This document shows positions 39,955 through 50,465 of a DNA stretch of 64,000 bases, piece by piece. Under the pieces are notes generated by a model. That model had not been told where the DNA came from. It searched no databases and saw only the letters and a program-made list of their open reading frames with translations. A program made the position numbers and the translations under genes. Position 1 is the stretch's first letter. Every line of letters begins with the position of its first letter. This DNA is from Monosporascus cannonballus (lineage: Eukaryota > Ascomycota > Sordariomycetes > Xylariales), in contig QJNS01000096.1 in assembly GCA_004154925.1 (NCBI GenBank), forward strand, positions 204,082 to 268,081, in the 5' to 3' direction.

Positions 39955-40110
39955 TTAGTTCCCTTAGTAAAGGTCGACGGCCGGATTTAATTTTTTTTTC
40001 CCTTCGCCGCGTTTTCTCTTTATCGGCGTAATTAAGTCCCCGGCTGGTTCTAAGGATTCCTTTATTTTTTTCCCGGCTGGTTCTAGGAATTCCTTTATAT
40101 CAAAATTTTA
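39955..40110 (-). pseudogene. Lys-rich coding relic with a repeated EFLEPAGKKIKE motif
   Basis: The minus strand from about 40108 reads IKEFLEPAGKKIKESLEPAG then DLITPIKRKRGEGKKKLNPA. The EPAG unit occurs twice because the DNA unit 'cccggctggttctaagg/aggaattcctttat' is repeated in tandem. The KRKRGEGKKK run resembles a nuclear localisation signal. This is the most GC-rich part of the insert and the best hint of its coding strand. Function unknown. Confidence 0.4.
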
Positions 40111-41099
40111 CATAAGTATAATAACAGTTGAATATTTCGGATAACTGCCGAAATCCTTAATATTAATATCGAATATACCGCGGTACTTAAAAATCTAATT
40201 TTTATACAAAATTATTTATTCGGCAATTAATTACGTATAATTACGGATTTTCTTTTCGTTTAATATTATAAAAATAACGTTTATATAATATATACCATAA
40301 AATATATCGTAATTTTATATTTTTCCTAATCGGAATTATAAAATTATTATATCCCTAATATTATCCATATTATATAAATCGTTATGGATTATAAATTCCC
40401 GAAAACGGCTAACGGCCCGAATTATACGGTTTTTTAAAAAATATATGCCGGTTAAATTTGTAATATGGAGGACGTTTATTTTGTAATTCCAAAAACCTAT
40501 TATATAATAATTCGTATTATTTATATCGACAATTTTATTATTATATTTTAATATAAGGAAAAAAACGAATAATGTTATATATTATTTAGTAATTCTTTCC
40601 GGATTTAATAAAACCGAAATTTGAAAATTATTAAAATATATAAATATATGTTTTATTAACTTTTTATAAGTTATATATATATAATCGAAATCCCGAAATA
40701 TTTATTTAAATATTATTCCGATATTATCGTAAGTAAAATATATATTAATATATATATAACGATAAGTAATTTACGTTTTTTGGCATATAATAATAAAATT
40801 TACCTTATAAAGACCTTATGGTATTAGGATTTTATTAAATAATTGTTTAACTTAAGAAAAGTTTATTTTGTAAATTAGGGCAAAGTTTGAAAAAATAATA
40901 TATATAATAGGAAATAAACTATAAAAAATAACGCCACAATTAATATAATTCGTATTAAAAGTTAACCTAATGCCGTTGTAATCTTTATATATATTTTAAT
41001 ATTTTGATAAATCGCCATATATTTTTCGAATATAATTACCGTATTTTATTTTATTAAATAACGGTAATATCATTATAATAATTATATAATATTAAGTAT

Positions 41100-41720
41100 A
41101 TATAAGTAAGTAATTATTATTAAAAAATTTAATAATATTATAATTTTATTAATATAAATTCGGTTTAATTAAAATTAAAAATATAAATATAAAATATAAA
41201 ATATAATAAATAAAATAAAATTCATATATTAAATAATTATTAAATATATTATTAATATTAATAAGAAATATATAAAAATTTATAATATATAAATAGAATT
41301 TACGAATAATTAATAAATTATAAAAATATCTCAAGGTAATATATATAATTAAGATCAAAATATATATAAATTTTAGGATTATGTAATTATAAATATGTAA
41401 ATTATTAAATTTATATAGGTTATTAAGTATAAATAAAGAAATTAACGTTATTTTTTTAAATAAAATAATAACATATAAAAAAACCTAATAATAATATATA
41501 AATTATACGAAATTTATACTTTATTATAAATTTTTAAAAATAATTTATAAAATTATTTTAATTAAATATATATTAAATATAATTATTATAATTATTTAAT
41601 ATATAATTAATATTATTTACTTAATTATAATTTCTTATAATTTTAAATACTTATTATATTTTAATATATAAAATTACGTTATTTATAATATAATAATTAT
41701 TAATTATTTTTTTTATTTAA
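41100..41720. other. Extremely AT-rich segment in the 8-kb insert
   Basis: Several hundred bases almost free of G and C, mostly TAATTA/TATAAA words, including a meaningless 69-codon open frame on the minus strand (41358-41149). Nothing is recognised. Confidence 0.5.
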
Positions 41721-44700
41721 TACCTAATATCCATATTATAATATATATTTTTACATATTTTACGATATTATAAAAGGTAAATAAATTCCTTACTGATATA
41801 ATAAAAGCAATTTCCGTTATAATTCCTAATAATATATCCCGAATAAACCCAAAAAACCTTATTTACCTGGCTAAAAGAATTAAATTCGTTAATAATATTC
41901 TCGAAAAACAATTTGTTTCCGAAAAATAATTTTAAGGATAAATAATAAGATCTCGGACCAAAAAATAGCCGGAACCGGTATTAAAATAATTTGCGAAAAA
42001 GTAAAACCGACAGCGTAATCATAATCAAAATATTTTCGTATTAATTAAATAATATTTGGTTATTTTAAAATATAAGATATTTTTTATAAAAAATACATAT
42101 TATATATAATCGATTCCAAATACCAGATATATATTATAAAGTTATATTAATATGGCGGAAAATTAAAAAAAAATACCTTATATTTTAATATTAATATAAA
42201 TATATATTAATTAAGAAAATCCTATAATTATTAAAGATTTATAAGTTTAATAATATTATAAAAGGCTTATATTATAAATAAAATTTTTTATTACGGAAAA
42301 ATGCGGTATTTATATAAATATTAAATATTAATAATATAATTCGGAATACTTTCCGTAATAATAACCGGCAAAATAAAATTTATATTATAACGGATTATGT
42401 TAATTTTATAAGTTATTAAATTGTTAAATTAATTACGGACTTTCGATTAATTATAATTTTTATAATTTAATAAAAAGGTTATATAAATTAGATATTATAT
42501 AAACGATACGAAAAAAAATTTATAATTTTATAAATTAAATTATTTAATTAAAAAATATATATTATATAATTATTTTATAAATATTATAATTTACGGAATT
42601 ATGCAGGTAATAAATATATAAATTACGTATAAAAACGTACCGAAAAATATTTATATGTAATTTTTAAATATTTGGTATTATTATATAATCCGAATAAAAT
42701 TTTTAAAAAAGATTTAAACGTAAATATTATATTTAAAATAAATAAGATTTTAGAACCCGAAAACATAAAAAAAGTTATTAATATATAGGTTATAATAACG
42801 CGCGAAAAAAGGTAAAACGAAAAAAAGAATTTTTAAAAAATATTTAAAAATATTAATTAATAAATTAATTGCAAACGGGGTATATGGGTTAACCCGAAAT
42901 TATACGTTATATTTAGCTATAAATAATATAATGTATTTATACGACCTTACGAAAAACAAAACGTTTAAACGAAATATAATTAATTAAAATTACGTAAATT
43001 ATAAATTTAATTATTTATATTAATTTTATTAATAATTATATTACGTACCGTATTATAAAATATTATTTTCTTATTTGCGGTTTTATTATTAAAAGTAAAT
43101 AAATTACGTTAATATAATAACCAAGTAATTGCAATAATATATAAAACGATTTCGAAATTAATTAATTAAAATTACGTAAATAATAAAATTATATTAATAT
43201 TAAAATTATAATATAAGTATTATATTACTTATAGGAAGATATAAAATAACAAAAAAATAAAAAATTATATTAACGATTCGTTTTCGTCCGATAAATTTTT
43301 ATTTTATTTATTTGATAACGATAATAATAATAACGAACTGCCTTAATTAAAATTATTAATTAAATTATTAATAATTTATACCATAAAATTATAACTTTTT
43401 TTATATACAAAATATTACGGTTATCCGAAACTAAATTATCCTTAATAAATTCAGTATTAAAAACTTTTCGGGCAATTACGTTAAAATTATTTATAAGTTA
43501 ATTTTTATCTTTTGCCGTATTTAGCTAATTAAATTTACTTACGTTATTAATAATAAATATAATATTATTAAAATTAATAAATTTAATTTTTATAATTTTA
43601 CAACCCGCGGCCAAAATATTTTCGGAATCCCAGCCGTTTTTTTTAATCCGAAACGGATATCCCTTAATAAGCCAGAAATTCCGAAACAAAAAATAAGTAC
43701 GTTTAAGAATTTCGTTGCAAAAATCCTAAATAACGTAACGTTTATCTTGCGAAAAAGTATAATAAGCATGGAATTCGCATTACAAAGATATACGGTACTT
43801 AATTAAAAACGAATTTCGAAAAAAAATAATATTAATATTATGTATATTATTTTTTAATTGGCGGAATTCGCCAACAAGTTACAAATTATAATATTCGCCT
43901 TTTCGATTAAATGTTTTTTATATTTTTTTTTTAAATTTTATTGAAATTAGATTTAATATTAAAATTGAATTAATAAGTATTTAATTTAATATTATAAAAC
44001 GTAATATTTAATCGAAATAAAATATTTTTTGTTATAATTAAATTAACCGCCCTTATAAAAAAATAATAATATCGGTATTAACCGTTTAATATAATTAACG
44101 TCGCCATATTATATAATATACGAAAAATATAAATAAATTTAGGTTTTTTAAAAAAAACGGTAATAATTTCGAAATTTTTTATCGATAAAAACGGTATCGA
44201 TTAACGGTTAATTATTATTTTTAATAAGGTTTAAAAAATTATTATTTTATAAAATATCGGCCGTATTAAAAATATTTCCGGTTCCGTAATTATCCAATGA
44301 AAAAGCTTTATTTAATACGTTTTAATTAAAACCGCGTTACTTAAAAAATAATATAAATAAATTATATTCCTCAATTAAAAAATAAAATATTTATAAATTA
44401 TTTATTAAATTATTTATATTATTAAATAATGTATTATTAATAAATAATAATAAAAGATTTTTATTAAAAAGATTTTTATTTATTAATATGTTTTAATTAA
44501 AATCCCGTAATATTTCTTTTATTTATCCGGTATAACCAAAATATTTAAAAACTATATTATATGCGATAAATTTAAATTTGGCGACGGTTAACCGGGAATA
44601 TATATATTTTATGAATTCGGTAAATTCGGTTTTTAAAAAAAGATTTTCGATCGAGATATTTCGGAAAATTCCATATATATTAAACGTTTTTATTATAAAT

Positions 44701-46618
44701 AGTTCGTATCGGATACGTAATTCCTATAAAAATAACGTAAATATACGAATATTATATATATAAAAAATAAAAAATTTGAAAAAGTGGAATTTCGGCAATT
44801 TTTAATATAATTACGTTATTTTATTTAAAAATTAACGATTTATTTTTAAAATTGCTTATATTTTATACGTCCCGGTTATATTATCGGGCTAATAAGTACG
44901 TACAAATATAAGTAAGAAATTTATTTATATATGGAATAAAATAAAAATAAAAAGAAATTACCGTTTTTTATTATATAAATCGGTTATTTCGGCTTAATTA
45001 GCTTATATTTTCTGAATATAACTAATTATTTCTTAATTTTTATAAATAAGATAAAAATATTCCGAAAACTAATAAAATTATTTTTTTTTAAATTTATATA
45101 TTTTTAAAAAAAAATTTCGATAAACGTTATAAGTACCGTCGATAATACCTTTATTTTCGTTAATTGTATTTAACGAAATTAAATAACGTTTATTATACGG
45201 AATACGTTTTAATTTAAGAAAATTAAAAAATTTTTATTTATTACGTTTATAAAATGTATTAATAAAAATAAAAAATAAAATTTAAATAATATTAATTACA
45301 AATTAATAAAAAGTATTAAGCGATATTAGATATTATTATAACGTTTTATAAAACTATTTTATTTTATAATATTAATTAGGCCGGAATATAAATTATTTTA
45401 ATTTTTTTAAAAAAATATGGCTATAATAACGGATAAAAATAATAATAATATTCCGCATAACGGTACCGTATCGAAACGTTATATTACAAATATAATTTTA
45501 AATATTAAAATTATTATACCAAAATACGATATTGCTTTATTATACTTAATTATAAAACGTAATTTATCTTAATTAAAATTATATAATTATAAATAAATTA
45601 ATATGGTTATTTTAATTTTTTTTGTTAATTAAGTTATATCTTTATTTAACGTATAATAATTTTCGCAAATACCTAACCCCCTTAATATATCGATATTATC
45701 CCATAATAAGCCCGAAAATAATAAAAACTTACCTAATAAATAAGGCAGATAACTGCCGTTAATTTTAGAAATTATCTTAATTATAATAATTAAAATTATA
45801 AAAAAAGAATATATAAAAATGTCCAAATTATTATTGCTACGGGATCGCTTTATTTTTCGTTTTATATTATATAATTATTATTTTTTTCTAAAATATATAA
45901 TTATTTAATTTAAAAATTTAAACTAATTAAGGGTAAACGCTTTTATAAAATATTAATCTTTATTTAAGGTAATATGGATTATTTTAATTTCGAATAATAC
46001 TTTTTTTGGCGGACGACGGAATTTAGGCCTTTTTATAAAAATTATAAGTTTCCCATATAATATATTATAATATCTGCGTATAATGGGATCCTAATTAACC
46101 GGAATTAAAAATTCCTATTAATTTTCGTATATTAATAACTTTTCGCGTATTCGTTTTTCCTTTAAGACGTTAATTAATCGGTTAATCCGAACGGTCGAAT
46201 TAATAGTTCGGCTTAAATCGTTATAAAAAACCCAATTACGAATAAAATTTTTAAACGTTATATTAATTTTTTTATATTAATGCCAGAAATTCAAAATATG
46301 CGTACGTATATTTTGTTCTAAGGGCGTAACCCGGTAGAACTGGGAAAATTCGGATTTATCGTATTTTAAAAAAAGGGATAATAATACGACGGGTTCGGGT
46401 TATAACTATTGTACGTATTAGGGTTTAAAAATGGCAAATAAGTCCTAATTAAGACCATCGTAATATTAATAATAAGCTATGGTTAAAGTAATCGTATATA
46501 TATATATATATATAGCTATTAAAACGTATTATTATTAAGTTATTACGGATTTTTGTTTTTTTTAAAAAGCAAATGTACTAAACGAAGCCGTTTTTACGCA
46601 ATTACAACTTAGGTCTCG

Positions 46619-46714
46619 CTGGCTCGTTACGGGGATTTGGGATTTGATTGGTTAATATTTAGCGTTGTGGAGCGGTACTTGAGTGACTTTGAAGAAATTG
46701 GGAAAACGAGCCAG
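46619..46714. repeat. Subterminal inverted repeat in copy B
   Basis: CTGGCTCGTT (46619-46628) and AACGAGCCAG (46705-46714) form a perfect 10-bp inverted repeat within 120 bp of the element end. In copy A the outer member is kept (ctggctcgtt, about 5456-5465) and the inner one is altered to aagctaacgagg. Such subterminal motifs are often transposase-binding sites; that role is inferred. Confidence 0.5.
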
Positions 46715-46836
46715 GGAGGCCTGAGCTAGCTGAGGTAAGTTATCGCGGAGTGAAGCTTTAAGGAATGGTTGTTGTGGAGAAAAGTCGTATTCATTGTTAG
46801 GGTCATTCATTATGTGGGGTCCGAGGTTAGCTGACA

Positions 46837-47337
46837 GTAACGATCGTTTTCTTGCATTATTAATTTGTCGGGTCGTAACGTTAATAAAGTTCCTACTTGG
46901 TACACTCGTTTTACCATTTGCGCTTCCATGGGGTATGCTGTGCTTGGCAGATAATGCAAGACTCTTACCATGTAGAGCGTTATTATAAGGACTTAGACAT
47001 ATAAATCTAAATAACTCATGCTCCTCTGAAAACTGTACATATAGGTAGTTAATCGAAATAACTGTATAATTTAAGAATATGTATCAAGCGGCGAAATCCA
47101 ACCTCAAAATCCTCGCTGGATTATTTTAAAATGGTGTTTATAGTTGCGGGGACTGCGAATATTTTGCTTCGGGATTCGAGTCGCAAGATTAAGTGACCCA
47201 TAACTTATTAAGTCAGATGATGTCATCCCGCCGCCAGTGCTGTGATCCGATTGAACCTCCCACACCCGCGTATTTGAACGTCACATCCTACAAAGCTACA
47301 CCACGCTACGAGCCCAAACGCTGCATATCCACCCAAC
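46837..47337. other. Transition from AT-rich block to gene-rich DNA
   Basis: Beyond the copia LTR end, composition changes within about 300 bp from mixed to normal and then GC-rich. No gene is supported. A 64-codon frame at 46794-46988 crosses the transposon and LTR ends and is therefore chance. The last 100 bp before 47338 should hold the promoter of the FAS1 gene; no clear TATA box. Confidence 0.6.
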
Positions 47338-48032
47338 ATGCGGCTATCAGCTCTTGTGTATTTCCAAATCCTCATAGCGACAGCTTCGGCACAACTGGTC
47401 GCCGCCCGTTTTGGCCTCGCCCTCGCACCGCACAATCATCCACAACAGCCCCTCATGGCGCCAGAACAGCAGCAGCAAGGCAGCGACCCGAAACAGCCCC
47501 AGCCCCAGGTGCAGCAGCCGGGCGTGATGCTGTCGGACGTGATGGGCCGCGACCGCAGCACGAACGCGTTCGCGGGGTTCGCGCGGGACAGCGAGGCGGT
47601 GGCGCGGCGCCTCGACGATGCCGCGCGCAACAGCACGGTGCTGGCGCCGCTCAACTCGGCAGTCGACGGCCTGCCGCGCAAGCCGTGGGAGGACCCGGCC
47701 GAGTACCGCGCGCTGGGCGCCGGCGCGTACGAGGGCGACGACGGCCGCGGCAGGGCCCGGAGGAACCTGCGCCGGTTCGTCGAGGCGCACGTCGTGCCCG
47801 TCAGCCCGTGGCCCGAGGGCGAGAAGACGAGGACGCTCCTGGAGGGCGATCGCGATGTCTGGTGGGAGACGAGGGATGGTGTTAGAGTGGTATGTTTAAT
47901 TGTGGGTGTCGCGTATTTGTGGTTGCTGACCCTTTCCAGATCCAACCCGACAACATTGAAGTTGCGAGCATTGCTAGTCGGGTCGGCAATGGCGAGGTGT
48001 GGATTTTGAAGGGTGTCCGGAACTACGCTTAA
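47338..48032 (+). CDS. Secreted fasciclin (FAS1) domain protein
   Basis: Two exons, 47338-47889 and 47940-48032, encode 214 residues. The 50-nt intron has donor GTATGT, branch GCTGAC and acceptor CAG. The splice restores IQPDNIEVASIASRVGNGEV then WILKGVRNYA-stop, the typical end of a FAS1 domain. Residues 1-18 (MRLSALVYFQILIATASA) form a signal peptide. A Gln/Pro-rich linker follows, then one FAS1 domain from about residue 60 (VMLSDVMGRDRSTNAFAGFA ... NSTVLAPLNSAV). FAS1 domains mediate adhesion or matrix contacts; single-domain secreted fungal members are mostly uncharacterised. The gene is notably GC-rich, with GCG/CGC codons, 500 bp from the AT-rich block. It is the first intact gene beside the transposon nest. 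Confidence 0.88.
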
Positions 48033-48359
48033 TTGGCCTATGTTTACCTGCTTTCGGAATGCCTCTTAGTTTGATGGGTTTTCTTTCTCAGTATCGCTTG
48101 GAGTTCTAGGTTAGGGCGGATCACAAGCATACTGATTAACACGATGGCGTCTAGCCAGCCTTGCAGCATCTATATATCTTTTTACCGCCCGTCCTCAACG
48201 GATGGTTAGGTAAAAATGGCCAATGCGGAAGGGATATTGAGAAGTTGTGATATACGAGCCCAATACGCCACGTTTATAGTATCATTCACAGTCTCCAGGC
48301 TCGGGCAAGCAAGCAATTACTCTTGATGTATGACTCGGAAACCTGTATCATCGCCTTAA
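48033..48359. other. Intergenic, convergent 3' ends
   Basis: 327 bp between the stops of the FAS1 gene (+) and the DUF3176 gene (-). Both 3' UTRs must lie here. No gene or repeat seen. Confidence 0.6.
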
Positions 48360-50465
48360 TCATGACCTCAACAAAGTCCTGTTCTCATCGGACTCGTCCA
48401 GTTGTACCTTAACGCCCTTCGCCTGTCGCTTCTTCTCATCCAGACCCCCGATTTCATCGAACCGGGCCCTGACATCCTCGTCAAGGCCGTGGAAAAGCAT
48501 GGCCAGGGCGCTGCTCTTCCAAGGCTCTGTCCCTGACTGCCTGGCCCGGTGGATAGCCAGCGCCAGGAAAAGGGCCGTGGCGACGACGACGACGATGGGC
48601 ACGACGGCGAAGCCCCAGCGCACGTGGACGTACGACTGCTGGGAGACGGCGTGGCCGGGGACAGGCGCGGCGCCGAGGAAGCTGCGGAACGCGACGGTCA
48701 TGGACGTCGCCACGTCGGCCATGAGCATGTCGAGCCCCCCGGCGTACTCGTAGTAGTTCCAGTAGAAGGCGGTGACAATGTCCGAGTCGAAGAAGGTCTC
48801 GCCGCTCGAGATGCCCACCGTCAGGTTCACCACGACCGTGCTGTCGGTCACAGTGCGGTTGAAGTCGGCCGCCGACCGCACGGCCGAGCCGTTGGCGAAC
48901 AGCGTCGCGAACCAGCCCCGCATGCTGAGCATCGCCTCGATGCCCAGGAGGTAGGCCGTCGAGTTGTCCAGGGAGCCCGTGAAGTAGACGCCGTTGTCCT
49001 TGCCGCCGTCCCCCGAGTCTCGGATATCGACCACCGTGTTGTTCAGCTCTGCGCGCGCGACCTTCTCAGTCAGGACGCCGTTCGCCACCGTCGTCTCAAG
49101 TGTCTGCAGGCAGGCCGACAGCGAGCACTCCCTCGCCCAGGGTTTTAACTCTCCGGCGCGGCCGTCCTGGGCCTCGGTGCCCATGAATATCAGTTTCATG
49201 ATCGTGGCATGGGGCATGTCGCCCCCCGCCGCGGGGATGTAGGATGTCATGCCGAATACCTCGAGCCTGCTGGCCAACCTTGCGCCCTGAGGCACTTGCC
49301 ATCCGCAGTCGTCGTCATCGGCCGTGCCGGGCGCGCAGTACTGCCTCATGTACTCCGTGAGGCTATGGCACTCGGAGCAGACTCCCAGCGTCTCGTACGG
49401 GTCCCATGTGCAATTGCCGCTCTGGCACTCGAAGGCGAGAGCCGCGCCTGGTCTGCCGTTCTCCGCAAAGAGGCCGTTGTACACGGCAGACTTGAGAGGC
49501 AATATGGGGACGAACCCGGCTAGACCGTTTAGCTTGTTTCCTAGTTGAGGTTATCTGACGACTAACTCTCGGACGTGTTCCCTGGCAGGGCTCCCGTGTA
49601 GTTCAGCGCCCGGTTAACGCTCGCCCCTTCGGGGCTCTCAACCGTTCTTGTTTGATACGTAACGACTTGCTGCGCAAAAGGACTAAGGCCGAGGGCTACT
49701 ATCGCTATGACTGCGCCGAACGACCCGAGAAAGCTAAGATGGCATAATTTTCAGCGACACATCTCCAACTGCCAACTTATGATGACAGGACGCTTACCCT
49801 CCCCTAGCCGAGGCAAGGAGTCTCGCGGCGCCCCAGATGCCGCGGCTGGCGTCGTCGAAGGCCTCCATGTCCGTCAGGGGGGCGCGCGATTCCTTGAAGC
49901 GGATCCACTTCAGCTGGCTGAGCCCGTTGTCCAGGGAGATGCCCATCGCCGCCGTCGTGACCGTGGCCAGCAGCGCGATGAGGGCGTTGAGTGTAATGTA
50001 GTACGGCCACTCCGGCAGCGCCTGGCCGTTGAAGCGCGCCAGCACCCCCAGTATGGAGCCCACGGCCCCGAGAGCGATGGCGATCGTCACAATCTCCAGG
50101 GTCCACGACCCGCCGCCACCGCGGCTACTCGACGGCGACGGTCTCTTCTTCCTCAGTGAAGGCGTGGCCGAGAAAGGCGGCGTCCTCTTGTCGTCCGCCT
50201 TCGTCGTCGATATGGTGCTACCGCTCCAACCTCGGTGGTGAGACGGAACATAAGGCTGTTCGCCAGGATAGGTCCAGTACGGGCTTATTTCCTGGACCTC
50301 GGCCTCCGACGACGGGTTTTGCCCGCCGGTCGTGGGGAGGAATTGTGCGTTCGGAGAGGCGCCGTAATGCTCCTGTTGTTCCCAAGGTGCGTGATCGGAG
50401 GGCTGGAAGTGGGACGAGCCCGGGTGGATCCCTGGACCCTGATCGGGGACAGGAGCATAAGCCAT
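48360..50465 (-). CDS. DUF3176 family integral membrane protein
   Basis: Three exons, 50465-49798, 49733-49567 and 49519-48360, give 664 residues. Intron 1 (64 nt) has GTAAGC..TAG; intron 2 (47 nt) has GTTAGT, branch GCTAAAC, TAG. Phases fit and the joined protein matches the fungal DUF3176 pattern throughout. An N-terminal Pro/Gly/Ser-rich cytosolic part (1-118) is followed by two membrane segments (about 121-143 and 150-172), the KWIRFKE..APLTDMEAFDDASRG.WG signature, a third segment (about 224-242), LPLKSAVYNGLFAENG, and a Cys-rich ectodomain (CQSGNCTWDPYETLGVCSEC) with many N-glycosylation sites. A last membrane segment lies at about 581-602, then a short charged tail. Function of the family is unknown. 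Reading exon 3 alone from its TTG would wrongly remove the N-terminal half. Confidence 0.88.

Larger units (their letters stand above)
36977..44957. mobile_element. Unidentified insert of about 8 kb inside copy B
   Basis: Copy A is continuous across 'aaacggtagcaaccaaatc' (7201-7219), whereas copy B has about 8 kb here. Short matching flanks, attattg (left) and attaccg (right), fit a 7-bp duplication after RIP. No LTRs or TIRs are visible at the edges. On the plus strand the right edge is A-rich (ataaaataaaaataaaaagaaa), which would suit a LINE tail, but the sequence is generally AT-rich. No reverse transcriptase, helicase or transposase motif could be read with confidence. Composition is among the most extreme in the window (41100-41700). 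Confidence 0.6.
35832..46738. mobile_element. 8-bp-TSD DNA transposon, copy B, with an 8-kb insert
   Basis: 10,907 bp between perfect 8-bp duplications GTTATCGC (35824-35831 and 46739-46746). Termini TTACCTCATC and GCTAGCTGAGGTAA are the reverse complement of copy A. Outer parts (35832 to about 36976 and about 44958-46738) align with copy A continuously; the middle does not exist in A. It lies 36 bp upstream of the pogo transposase start, so it arrived after that element. Superfamily assignment to hAT rests on TSD length and short TIRs only. Confidence 0.85.
34082..46827 (-). mobile_element. pogo/Fot1-type DNA transposon, split by the 8-bp-TSD element
   Basis: TIRs of about 40 bp, ACCTCGGACCCCACATAAT at both ends (34082 onward and the reverse complement ending at 46827), with TA on each side (34080-34081 and 46828-46829). 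Removing the nested element (35824-46738, one TSD copy included) leaves about 1.83 kb, the usual size of Fot1 elements. The transposase starts at 35788 on the minus strand, about 45 bp inside the nested insertion point. Low divergence between the TIRs suggests a fairly young copy. Confidence 0.9.
20279..46836 (-). mobile_element. Ty1/copia LTR retrotransposon, RIP-degraded, heavily interrupted
   Basis: LTRs of about 163 bp lie at 20279-20441 and 33925-34081 plus 46828-46836; the second is split by the pogo element. Both begin TGTCAGATATAA on the plus strand, and the second ends GCTGACA. Coding is on the minus strand, so the high-coordinate LTR is the 5' one. Without gypsy-2 and the pogo nest, the internal part is about 5.2 kb, normal for copia. 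Five bases outside are GTTAC (left) and GTAAC (right), one mismatch from a 5-bp duplication. Confidence 0.85.

Noticed and set aside
1..46836. AT-rich block as mitochondrial DNA or a foreign AT-rich genome
   Set aside because: It is made of LTR and DNA transposons with target duplications and transition-biased differences between copies; no mitochondrial genes seen.
47193..47945. Large open frames overlapping the FAS1 gene on both strands (up to 230 codons)
   Set aside because: GC-rich codon composition opens other frames; only the frame with signal peptide, FAS1 motifs and a good intron is coherent.
48549..49148. 199-codon + frame opposite the DUF3176 gene
   Set aside because: Antisense shadow with low-complexity Arg/His/Val content and no motif.
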